NCBI GenBank assembly: GCA_907163375.1
Contig: CAJQUW010000909.1
Coordinates: forward strand, 310,001 to 374,000
Direction of reading: 5' to 3'
Origin: Prostheceraeus crozeri
Lineage: Eukaryota; Platyhelminthes; Polycladida; Euryleptidae
Length of the DNA stretch: 64,000 nt
Below are positions 45,237-54,769 of this stretch, in pieces. Under the pieces are notes generated by a model, which made no database searches, was not told the origin of the DNA, and was given only the letters and a program-made list of their open reading frames with translations. A program made the translations under genes and the position numbers. Position 1 is the stretch's first letter, and each line of letters opens with the position of its first letter.

Positions 45237-46876
45237 CAGTCCGTTTCATAAAAAGTGGATCATCCTAAAATTTGACTCAATAAAACAAGTATGATACAGA
45301 AAGCATTTTTCATGTTATTTTATGTCCCTAATATATTTAAATGTCCTTATATAATCTGATAAGCTATGATACAGTAACGGTTCTTAAGAAGCTAATATTT
45401 TGTGGCCCTACCCTTATTGTCAATGACATTACCAATTCGTCTAGGCATTGATTCGATGATATCGTTGATTTTTGACTGATCTAACTTTCTCCACTCTCTT
45501 TTTAACAGTGACGTAAGTTGTGATGCGCCATCTGTAGGTAGCAGTGAACGACGAACGTTACGTTTTAGAATACTCCATACATTTTCTATGGGATTCAGAT
45601 CAGAAGAACGAGCTGGCCAAGATAATGTCCTAAGCCCTAATTGAGACTTGCATAAGTTGACTCTACTACTCCTGTGACACGTAGCATTATCATCCATAAA
45701 TAACCAAGTCGATGGATCACCAAGTTGATCTGTCATTTGGCCAATGTTCATTCGTAAAACATTCACATAGCGTTCAGAATTCATGGTTCCTTGCTGTATG
45801 TGAAGTTCAGAGCGGCCATTGGTCCAAATGCCAGCCCAAATCAGTAGAGTCGCACCACCTTGTACCCGGGGACGATGTAAATGTCTCGGAATTTCCTGAT
45901 CAGATTTTATCCATAATCTCAATCGACCATAACTATATCCTTCAGACGGACTGATGCCTCATCAGACCAGACAACCCGATCCCATTGATTTCGCCAGTGA
46001 CAATGACTCATTGCCCATCTGAGACGTCTTTTTGTATGCTGATCTGATAATTCGATCTGAGAGGGCCTCTTACAGCTCTTGAAATTCGACTCAATAAGTC
46101 TTCTGCGAATAGTGGACTTAGAAATAGACGAGTCTAGTGCAGCCATCTCAGTTAACGAGAGACTTGGATCAACTTTAACAAATCTCAAAATTAGGCGGTC
46201 TCTACGTTTGGATGTTTTGCGTGGACGGCCAGAGCCCTCTTTACGACAGAGTCGAAAATCATCATTATGCCATCGATGCACATTTGTGTAAGGGACATTT
46301 AGTCGCTTGCTTGTAGCTCGCAAAGAAAACCCTAGTTCTAGCAAGGCTGACACTTTGCCTTTTGTGAATGCGATCTCGTTATTGTTCATTTGTGCTTTGT
46401 ATTGTTTTCAACCGGTAAGAGATAGATTTCTAGCTGAAAGCAATCAGGAGTGCTGCCAACACCACCGCAACGAAGTCAGGAAGCTATGGAACATGAAGTC
46501 CAGTTAATCACATCTAGCAGTTACATTACTGTTGATGAATAATGGTGCTATACTGGCTCTGATTGACCGATTTTCTTTATTTTTGTTTTGCTTGATAGCT
46601 TTTGGCTTGTAGAACAAAATATTACTTAAAAAAGGACACAAATGTAATTTTATAAGAGTGAGGTTGCTAAATGAAGATCAAATTATCTACTACTTTTTTT
46701 ATCTATAACAGGAAAACAACTCAATATTCATGCTTGAAATTTCCAACAATGATATTAGTAAGCACAACTGACATATCTTCCCAATTTCAGAGAAATTCGT
46801 TCAAGTTTGGCGGAGTTAGACAAAGTTAAAGTTAAGACGATGTTTAAGGGTGATCCATTTTTTATGAAACAATCTG
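45237..46876 (-). mobile_element. Tc1-family DNA transposon, both ends present
   Basis: A 1,640-bp element bounded by TA dinucleotides (45235-45236 and 46877-46878), the target-site signature of the Tc1/mariner superfamily. Terminal inverted repeats are CAGTCCGTTTCATAAAAAGT at the left and CAGATTGTTTCATAAAAAAT (complement) at the right, and pairing continues for about 10 bp. It encodes one transposase, now frameshifted. Confidence 0.9.
45392..46389 (-). pseudogene. Tc1-type (DD34E) transposase, single frameshift
   Basis: The N-terminal half (46389-45919) starts at ATG (MNNNEIAFTKGKVSALLELG) and has the paired helix-turn-helix domain with a GRPRKTS linker, then RVVWSDEAS carrying the first catalytic Asp. 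The C-terminal half (45922-45392) is one frame away and carries WLFMDDNATCHR and SSDLNPIENVW. There are 34 residues between the second Asp and the Glu, the Tc1 DD34E spacing. One frameshift near 45920 is the only break seen; total length (about 330 codons) is normal for Tc1. It cut-and-pastes DNA at TA sites when intact. Confidence 0.9.
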
Positions 46877-47534
46877 TACAATCTAAAATTGTAACTAGCA
46901 GTTCACACACTCCTCTTTTCATGGTCCTTGAGAGAAAATTAGGGATCGAAAATAATGAAAGGGAATAGAAGCTGCATTCGCTCATCTAACTGCTTCTCTT
47001 TATCAACAATATCTCTAACACTTCAGAACGTCTTCGTCATTAACCGGGTGGTTTCCTTAATCAATTTGCGTATATTTTCTCCCTCACTATGTCGTCTTCA
47101 TTAAATATATGACTCTGTTTACTGAAATGTTTTCCCAATTACGACTTTGTCCACATTGAGTTTTAGCTTCTATGGTTCTTTCATTTTTCTCGATGTATTT
47201 AAGTTTCGCTCACATAGTTCCAATCGCATTTGTGCATTCATTGAGATAAACTGCACTACATTGTTTTCCTAGTGCTTGTCTATTCTAAAATGATCACGCA
47301 ACTGTGTCTTCTTATTTATTTATTATGTGTATATTCTTCGAATTTTCCTAGCCTGAACTTCGCACCGTGTCTTCTGCTTCCCCGTGTGATCATTCCTGCT
47401 CATTACAATTCGAACGCTTCCCCCCCCCCCCGGTTCGTCACTTCCTACGCCTCATTCGGCGCTTTCTCGCCGTGTTACCGTGTCTGAATCAAGACTACAA
47501 CAATAGCTTTCAGGAACTGCGGTGCTATTGCCTG
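46877..47534. other. Spacer between Tc1 and LINE, with a GC-rich patch and poly(C)
   Basis: AT-rich sequence, then a GC-rich patch (47360-47520) with a run of 12 C at 47420-47431. It may be the displaced 5' part of the + strand LINE at 49.4 kb, but this was not shown. No gene is recognised. Confidence 0.35.
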
Positions 47535-47557
47535 TTTTTTTTTTTACTGAATTTTCA

Positions 47558-47595
47558 CCCCTAGCACAGCTATGAGCCATGAACGAAGCTAGGGG
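47558..47595 (-). other. LINE 3'-UTR terminal stem-loop, second copy
   Basis: CCCCTAGC (47558-47565) pairs with GCTAGGGG (47588-47595) over a 22-nt loop, as at 21428-21465. Possibly recognised by the element's own RT. Confidence 0.6.
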
Positions 47596-47673
47596 TTACT
47601 CAATGAAAAGTAAAAATTGTATTATTCTAAATAAATAAAATAATAATAAAAAAAAACAGATCTTCTAATCTGA

Positions 47674-49233
47674 TTAAACTGTCCCCATCAGAAACATGTT
47701 CGCACGCCTCTTGAAAGTATCAAGATTGTATTGGTCAGGGAAAGTGGTCTGGGGAAGCTGATTCCAAAGCTGCGCCGTGCGAACAAAAAAGCTTTTCGAG
47801 CGACTCACAGTACGTGCGCGTTCTAAGCTCACATGATAGCATGTGAGTGCATTAGCTCTGCGTGTGCTTCTGGAGAAGATCTTAGGTTTGGGTACGCACT
47901 CATTTACTGCAGAGCTGATTCTACCGAAATAGTACCTGTAGAAGAGACTGAGTGAAGCAACATCCCGTCTGACGGAGAGCGGCTGCAACTTGCTAGCAAG
48001 TTTTTCACCCATGAGATTCTTGACACGTTTCTCAACCCGTTCAAGGAGGTTAAGATGCGTTTGTGGGGCGCCTGCCCACAGATGACAACAATACTCCATC
48101 AGAGGACGAATAGTGGACTTGTAAAGATAGCAGACAGTCTGTGGTGGAAGATAGCTGCTGGCACGATAGAGACTACCAATGCGTTGAGCTGCCTGCTTGC
48201 TAATGGATTGGATGTACGGTTTCCATGACAAGTCCTTCGTAACCGCCAATCCAAGGAAGGAGATGGAATCTTGTTCTCTGATCCTATTATCTGACATCTT
48301 AATGCTATGATCATCATCTCCTTTAAGTCGTGAGTGCAGAATACTCTGAGTTTTTGAAGGATTGAAGGAAACAAGCCAATTGGCGCCCCATTCTGAGACC
48401 CTGCGTAAGTCTTCATTAAGAACGTCGCATAGCTGCTGACGTTGCTGAGTGTTCTTAGCGAGTCGCTCATTGGAATTGAAGAGTGTTGTGTCATCTGCAT
48501 ACATCACCAATTTACTCACTAGGCAGTCTGGGAGGTCGTTGATGTACAGCAGAAAAAGAGTGGGTCCCAAAATTGACCCTTGAGGAACTCCTGCATTGAC
48601 AAACTTGGTGGAAGACTTTTGGCCATCTAAGACGACAGATATCTGCTGGTCACTAAGAAAAGAAGCAAGAAGTTTGTGGAGTTGATTAGCAACTCCATAG
48701 GACTTGAGCTTCATAAGGAGTCCCTGATGCCAGACTTTATCGAATGCCTTGGAAATATCCAAGGCAACTGATCTCGTCTCACCTTGTCTGTCAAGGACAC
48801 GACTCACATGTTCAGTGACATATGAAAGAAGATCTGCAGTTGATCGAGAGTGCCTGAAGCCATACTGTTCTTCTGATAGAAGGTTCTGAGTTTCAAGGAA
48901 GTTAACAATGTGTTGGTTAATCACTGCTTCAAAAATCTTGCCAGCAATTGGAAGCAGGCTGATAGGACGGTAACTAGATGGAAGAGATGAGTCAGAACCT
49001 TTCTTTGGAACTGGAACCACGGAAGCTACTTTCCAACAAGAGGGAAACTCACCGGTGGATACACATCTACTAAACAGTTTAGATAAAAGTGGAGAAAGCT
49101 CAGGTGAGAGATGCTTGAAGACCGAAACCGGGATGCCATCTGGTCCACTAGACTTAGAGCTATCGAGACCGGCGATGATCTTTTTGACGAAGTTTCCCCG
49201 CGGCCAGCGTTTGCCGTGTTTCTGCTTCTGCAG
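47674..49233 (-). CDS. LINE reverse transcriptase, uninterrupted partial ORF2
   Basis: About 519 codons are open. The RT domain begins around [20 protein letters not shown] and continues through [41 protein letters not shown], the first catalytic motif [33 protein letters not shown] and catalytic YADDTTLF (48490-48501). It then has the CR1/Jockey-type C-terminus with [12 protein letters not shown] and [20 protein letters not shown]. Reverse transcriptase copies the element's RNA at a nicked target. The upstream endonuclease is lost, so this copy cannot retrotranspose by itself. A start codon is not evident; the frame is cut at its 5' end. Confidence 0.9.
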   Translation of the reverse strand: MQKQKHGKRWPRGNFVKKIIAGLDSSKSSGPDGIPVSVFKHLSPELSPLLSKLFSRCVSTGEFPSCWKVASVVPVPKKGSDSSLPSSYRPISLLPIAGKIFEAVINQHIVNFLETQNLLSEEQYGFRHSRSTADLLSYVTEHVSRVLDRQGETRSVALDISKAFDKVWHQGLLMKLKSYGVANQLHKLLASFLSDQQISVVLDGQKSSTKFVNAGVPQGSILGPTLFLLYINDLPDCLVSKLVMYADDTTLFNSNERLAKNTQQRQQLCDVLNEDLRRVSEWGANWLVSFNPSKTQSILHSRLKGDDDHSIKMSDNRIREQDSISFLGLAVTKDLSWKPYIQSISKQAAQRIGSLYRASSYLPPQTVCYLYKSTIRPLMEYCCHLWAGAPQTHLNLLERVEKRVKNLMGEKLASKLQPLSVRRDVASLSLFYRYYFGRISSAVNECVPKPKIFSRSTRRANALTCYHVSLERARTVSRSKSFFVRTAQLWNQLPQTTFPDQYNLDTFKRRANMFLMGTV

Positions 49234-49470
49234 TCACAGTGAGTGAGAGACTCAGCTGTTTTCTGGGAACTCTCATAGATAGCGACTCGCTCACGTCACG
49301 ATCCATGTGCCACTACGGTTATTTACATTCTGTGTCGTGGCGCAACGTTTTGTTATCTTGGTCTGTAGGCAATGAACGTGGGTTCCCTTATACGTGAAGT
49401 GGGAATCGAACCCCGGCCGATTTTTTTGACGTTTTATTATCTCCTTCAAATGTTTCGCTCTAATTTACGT
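49234..49470. other. Junction between two head-to-head LINEs
   Basis: Contains a B-box-like motif on - (complement of about 49391-49412, GGGGTTCGATTCCCAC), suggesting a SINE or tRNA fragment. It may be the 5' UTR of the + strand LINE. Confidence 0.35.
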
Positions 49471-49471
49471 C

Positions 49472-52420
49472 GTGTCAGTTTGTTTGCTGTCTTCTACTGA
49501 GATGCCTTCCCACTACAAAGATCTTCGACTCCGACCTGCTCATTGCCCCTGTATTGACCGCACGTCACGAAGGAAGCTACAGTACCTGAAAATCTACGTT
49601 CGCTATATTCCTGTCATCTCTCAATCTTCGTGTTTATGTACACCAGAATGTCGCTCTTTGTGGGATTCGGGTATTCGAAGAAACCATCTTATATTTCTGG
49701 CAGATAAGTCGACTGAGAGGAAGTATCGTCGTAATCGTGAGGAGAATAAACCATATATTCCATCGTTAATTCTCTCAAATACAAGATCTTTGAGCAACAA
49801 GATTGATGAAGTGGAACAACACATCTAAAAAATGAAAAACCAGGTATCGTAGTGTTGACAGAAACATGGCTTGACGAGTCAATACCTGATACTAGAATTT
49901 CTATCTCAGACTATACGATTTCACGCAATGATCGCAATAGATTTAGCGGAGGAATTAGCATTTATTCACATAATGGTCTGCAATTTCAATATTTGAATGG
50001 TGATCTAGTTGACACTCTGAATGCTTGTGATAGTGAAATTCTTGCAATGATGTTTCCGGCGTTGCATATGCTATTAATCGCAGTTTATCATCCCTTTTGG
50101 AATGATTCATTGATGAATGAAGCAGCCATCTTTTGCATTATGGATATTATCATGCGTGTCTCATCATCGTCTTCCTCTATTCAGCTGAACATAATTGTTT
50201 GTGGTGACTTAAATGGGCTTCTCTCTGACTTGGACGAATTTGAACAAATATCTGGATTGAAGTGCATTGTGAAGAAGAGCACTAGAGGTGAACGAATATT
50301 GCACCAGATTATCACCAACATAGATTCTGATAGTGCTCCCTAAGTCAGTTCCTTTTGGTCGTTCTGACCACAGTGTTGTGATCTGGACTCCTTGCAGAAG
50401 ACGAATCCGCACCACAAAGAAGAGAATAAGAAATATCTGCAGAGCAAACCAAAATTCTCTTGAACGATTGACTTCAATGGTTGATTGGTCACTGCTGGAT
50501 GGTTTCTTGGACCTAAACTTGGCCGTTATTGCTCTTCAGAATGTCTTTTGGTTCCTGTTTGACTCATGTTTTCCATAGGTTTCGCTCCAATGATCCTCCA
50601 TGGATGAATTCGACACTTAAGATACTGATGGATAAGCGTGAAAAGGATTTTCAGAGCAATCTAACGGCCTCTTATCTTCAATTACGTGACGAAGTCGTTA
50701 GTTATGAAAAATCTCTAGAGAAAGGTTACCTCAATGGAATTGAAGCTAGCAGAAGTTCAATGGAGTCCTGGAAGAAAATCAAGGCTATCTCGCGAATTCA
50801 GAAGAATACTTCGAGCTCTACCACTCCGTCCGCTAATCAGTTGAATGATCATTTTTCTTCTGTGTTTGTGGAGGATGATCTCGCCTACCCGTCTCAACCA
50901 GAGATCATCAACTTTCCGGATCATGGTATTGAAGTTAGTGATTATGAAGTTTTCAGTTTATGTGCAGTTTAAAAAAAGGGCGTGGTGGTCCTGACGGTCT
51001 CCCATTTTTTGTTTTTAAGAATAATTCTAATGTTCAGCAACGGCAAATAGTTTCAATAGATGTTTTTCTGATTGCATTTTTCTTATGTTGTTTAAAAATG
51101 CAGAAATTGTACCTAAGAAATCTAGTGCTAATACACCTGATGACCATCGTCCTATTTCTATGGTGTGTATTCTCTCTAAAATAATCGAGAAAATAGTTGT
51201 TAATAAGTGGTTGATTCCTAATCTTTCCAACAAACTCCATCCTTCACAGTTTGCGTATTCACTGCGCGCCGGAAAAGGTACTACCAATGCGCTAACTCTA
51301 CTATACCATCATATTGTGATATTTTTGGATGTTGATTCTGGCGGAGTGCGTTTGTTAATGGCTGACTATTCAAAAGCCTTTGATCGACTGAGTTTCAAGT
51401 CCATCGTTCTGTCTCGTTAAGTTTAAGCTACCGCATCAAGATATATTGTTAATCATTGTTTTTTACGTGATCGTAAGTAGTGTGTGTTAGTTAACAGTGA
51501 CTATTCATATTGGTCCCCTATAACCAGTGGGGTGCCTCAAGGAAGTATAACAGAGCCTTTGCTTTTTCCCAATGTAATAGACTCGCTTCATCCTGCTTCT
51601 GATAACACGACTTGAATAAAGTATGCTGATGACGTTATCATGGCTCACTTCATTCGCAAACATTGTTTGCGATGATCATTATTGCATGATTGTTTGCAAG
51701 AAGAATGGCAGCATCTTGAGAGTTGGGCATCTTCCGCAGGTTTGACTTTGAACTACCAGAAAAGCCGTGTAATGAACTATATCACCGAAACAAACCTTTC
51801 TTGTAATCCTGTCTTGTCTCCGTCGAATGATGTAATTTCTACAGTTACTTCAGTCAAGATTTTAGGAGTGATTTTTTCGTTTTCGTCGGACTTGTCATGG
51901 AACTTGCATATTAGTGAGATTATCAATAAATGTTACAAACGCTTTTAATCCTCAAAAATTTGAATCGTGCTGGTAGTCCACATACGATCATTCATAATTG
52001 CTATGTTGCTTTTATCAGATCATTGCTGCTCTATAGATTCCCATGCTTTTGTAATATACCAGATTACCTTCTGAAAAAACTTGTGCGTATCGAACGTCGA
52101 GCTGGTAAATTTTTTAAGAGAATTGTTTTCAGTGATTTGATCGCCTCATCAGAAAAAATTGTATGAAACTTTTCACGAATATCTTGAAAGATGATTGTCA
52201 TCCACAGCGTGTAATGACAAAAAGTCGTGTCCCAACCAAAAGAAATAGTACCACCTTGAAAGCTCAGGTCAAAGACTGCCCGTTTCAGAGTCATTTATTC
52301 GCTTTGGATGGCGTAGCTGACGTGCTTTTTTATGTCTATTAATTACTCTATCGTCTTCAACTATGAACTGTATCATTTTGTAATGTGTTCACCGCACCAC
52401 CGTGAAACAATAAAGGATTA
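49472..52420 (+). pseudogene. LINE with endonuclease and reverse transcriptase, decayed
   Basis: Domains appear in order across shifted frames. The AP-type endonuclease comes first (SLILSNTRSLSNKIDEVEQH, LTETWLDESIPDTRISISDY, IIVCGDLNGLLSDLDEFEQI, and the catalytic GRSDHSV at about 50357). A linker follows (WMNSTLKILMDKREKDFQSN). RT then has DDHRPISMVCILSKIIEKIV, ADYSKAFDRLSF, GVPQGSI and catalytic YADDVI (51622-51639), ending with the C-terminal region (GAGKFF-like to 52166). At least six frameshifts or stops break it. The 3' end is near 52420, after AATAAAGGATTATTC. It is oriented opposite to the LINE at 47.5-49.2 kb and is an older family. Confidence 0.85.
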
Positions 52421-52429
52421 TTCTATTCG

Positions 52430-53250
52430 TAAATACGCGTTTTCATAAATCGAAATATGCCAACGCAAAGCGTGTTTGCCTTTTTAACCGTCGCTGTGAC
52501 GCGCGCCCGCAAATAAAATTCCTCTATTATAAATTTGTCACGCAATTGACAATCATGCACTGTACAGTTTACATGTTTTCATAACTGTTTTGTACAGTCT
52601 TTGGGTTCTGTACTAGTCTATAAATCCATTAATAGAATCATTATTAGAAAAATTGTACGTGTTTATCGAGGAAGCTCAAACCATAGACATCAACGCCTGT
52701 TAAAAGCGTTCGTCATGATAGTTGTAATTGAAAACCTAATAAATGAAACTCGACTGTGCATCAACGAAATGTGCCGGGATAGATATACCAAGTTTTGAGA
52801 GGGTCCGTCAATGCTATTTTAGAAGTAAGCGACCCAGTTGTCATTCCAGAAATTCCGGTCGGTTTCCACTGTGGAGTAATCGCTGATCAGTGCTTTTCAA
52901 TCATCTCCAATTTCTTGGAAATCATACCCTATATCACGAGCCTCTGATTGGATGAGACATGCCATCACTCGATTTACAGCTGGTTAGCTGTCATTGTAGC
53001 CATCTGATGGAGCGCTACCTAGTACAGCTGGGGCACCTAGGTTAAAATCCCAACATGGAATATCAGCCTATACATTCATTTTCGCCAAGAGAGGATGGAA
53101 TCTCCATTTATAAAGCGGAATCCTATAGTAGGTAATTACGAGTCTTGTGGGAGAATTGGGAGAGCCAGCATTGGCTAGAAAATGGATCAGTTGGTTAATT
53201 ATTCCTCCGCGTTTCTATTAGTAGTAAGTAGCGTTTTTATTCGTGAAATA
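52430..53250. other. Spacer with a dispersed repeat
   Basis: Between the decayed LINE and the mariner-like element. It holds the inverted copy of the dispersed repeat (52860-53045) and otherwise nothing recognisable. Confidence 0.5.
52860..53045 (-). repeat. Dispersed repeat, copy 2 (inverted)
   Basis: Its reverse complement aligns with 42070-42240 by shared blocks such as ACAGCTAACCAGCTGTAAAT, CATCCAATCAGAGG and GAAAAGCACTGATCAG. The copies are clearly diverged. Confidence 0.55.
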
Positions 53251-54627
53251 CAGGGTGGTTGGATAGTCGCTCCTTATTTGTAGAAGCCTAAAAAACAAAG
53301 AAATATATGTACTAAGAAATCAAAGCAAATTTTATATTATTCCATGAATCATGCCATTTTCTTCTTCAAAAAATTACAATTCAATGTGTGCACCATCCTT
53401 ATGAATACACTGTCTAAGTCTTATCGACACCTGTTCCGTTGCTGATCTTAAGAGTTCAGGAGGAACATTTTCAATGACTTCACGGATCCTGTTCTCTAGC
53501 TCGTCAATGGTCCTCGGTGAAGTTTTGTAGACTTCCTCTTTGGCCCATCCCCTCAAAAAGAAATCACATGGCATGAAATCCGGACTTCGCGCTGGCCAAT
53601 CTGTTGGTCCACGTCGACCCATCCAACGCCCTGGGAAGTGGTCGTCGAGCCAAGTTCTCACTGTTAGTGCATAATGTGGAGGAGCACCGTCTTGTATAAA
53701 AATTAATTCGTTGGCTTCTTCCCATTCAGTAATTGTTGGCCAAACGAAATTCTCCAACATGTGCAAGTATCGTTGACTATTCATAGTATCACGAATGATG
53801 TATGGCCCAAGAATCCTTGTTGAATCCTTTCCGTAATTTCCTTTGGATCATTCTCACACCAATAGTGACAATAGCGCCTGTTGACAAAGCCACCCACACG
53901 AAACACGGCTTCATCTGTCCAGAGAATCTTCGAACTCAGCTCAGGGCAATCTTCAAACCATGCCAGCATCGTTTCACAAAACTCCACCCGTCTATCACAG
54001 GCTTCCGGAAACAGTTGCTGGACATAATGAGGCTTCCACTGGCGGTATCGTAAATCCTCATGAAGAACATTCAGGATAGTGTGACGGCATATCCCACTTT
54101 CACGGGCAGCTTGCCTTGTTGACTTGGAAGGGCTCCTGTCAAACATCTCCCTCACCAGTTCCACATCCGCGTCTGACTTTGTCAAAGGTCTTCCAGATCT
54201 GGCGGAATCAAGAACGCTGTCAGTTGTCATCAGTTTGCGGTAGCAGTTCTTAATTGTCTTAGGGTCAAGATTTGAATGTCTTCCATGTTGGGATCTCCAC
54301 CATCGCTGAACTTGTACAACAGCCTGCCAAACCTCGTATCTAGCGGCAAATCTTGTTCTGTCTTCAATGCTTAAAGTAGGCGACATTTCGTAAGTAAAAT
54401 CAACAATGTTGTGATCAAATTGCATGTAGAGAATTAATATAACGGATAACTTTCGCGGACAGAGTGGTGATCATTACTCACATTCTAATTGACTGAACAG
54501 TTTCATGATTTGTCATAAGAAATGGCAGGTCTCATGCAATCTTAAAATATGAAGTTTCAATCAAACGACCATATACTTCCGAAAATATAGCTAAGTAGAA
54601 TCAGGGAGCGACTTTGCAACCACCCTG
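53251..54627 (-). mobile_element. Mariner-like element (DD41D), both ends present
   Basis: A 1,377-bp element flanked by TA (53249-53250 and 54628-54629). The inverted ends CAGGGTGGTTGGATAGTCGC (left) and CAGGGTGGTTGCAAAGTCGC (right, complement) match at 17 of 20 positions and extend further. It encodes one broken transposase. Confidence 0.9.
53374..54425 (-). pseudogene. Mariner-like DD41D transposase with frameshift and small deletion
   Basis: The N-terminal part (54425-53781) has a helix-turn-helix region with STRQAARESGICRHTILNVL and ILWTDEAVF with the first catalytic Asp. The C-terminal part (53784-53374) has LIFIQDGAPPHYA and WPARSPDFMPCDFFLRGWAK. There are 41 residues between the second and third catalytic Asp, so the triad is DD41D as in the rosa-type clade. 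Between ERIQQ and LGPYIIRDT-like sequence the frame shifts, and the beta-strand normally found there (a hydrophobic V-x-V-W segment) is missing, implying a small deletion. Non-functional. Confidence 0.87.
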
Positions 54628-54769
54628 TAGAAATCATCAAATACATGAAGACATGCACACTTTCGACACATCTGCATAAAGAGATAAATTGCAATAATCT
54701 AATGAATAAATGTACATCCATTAATTATTAGAGGAATTAAAATAGCGACACATAAAAGGAAGAAAAGAA

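Larger units (their letters stand above)
47535..49233 (-). mobile_element. LINE (Jockey/CR1 group), long RT-coding copy, 5'-truncated
   Basis: On the - strand this runs from an open RT frame at 49233 to a 3' UTR with a stem-loop (47558-47595) and an 11-base A tail (T run 47535-47545). It is nearly identical to 21408-22613 over the shared part, so the family was recently active. The endonuclease domain expected upstream is missing, and sequence beyond 49233 is unrelated, consistent with 5' truncation. Confidence 0.9.
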
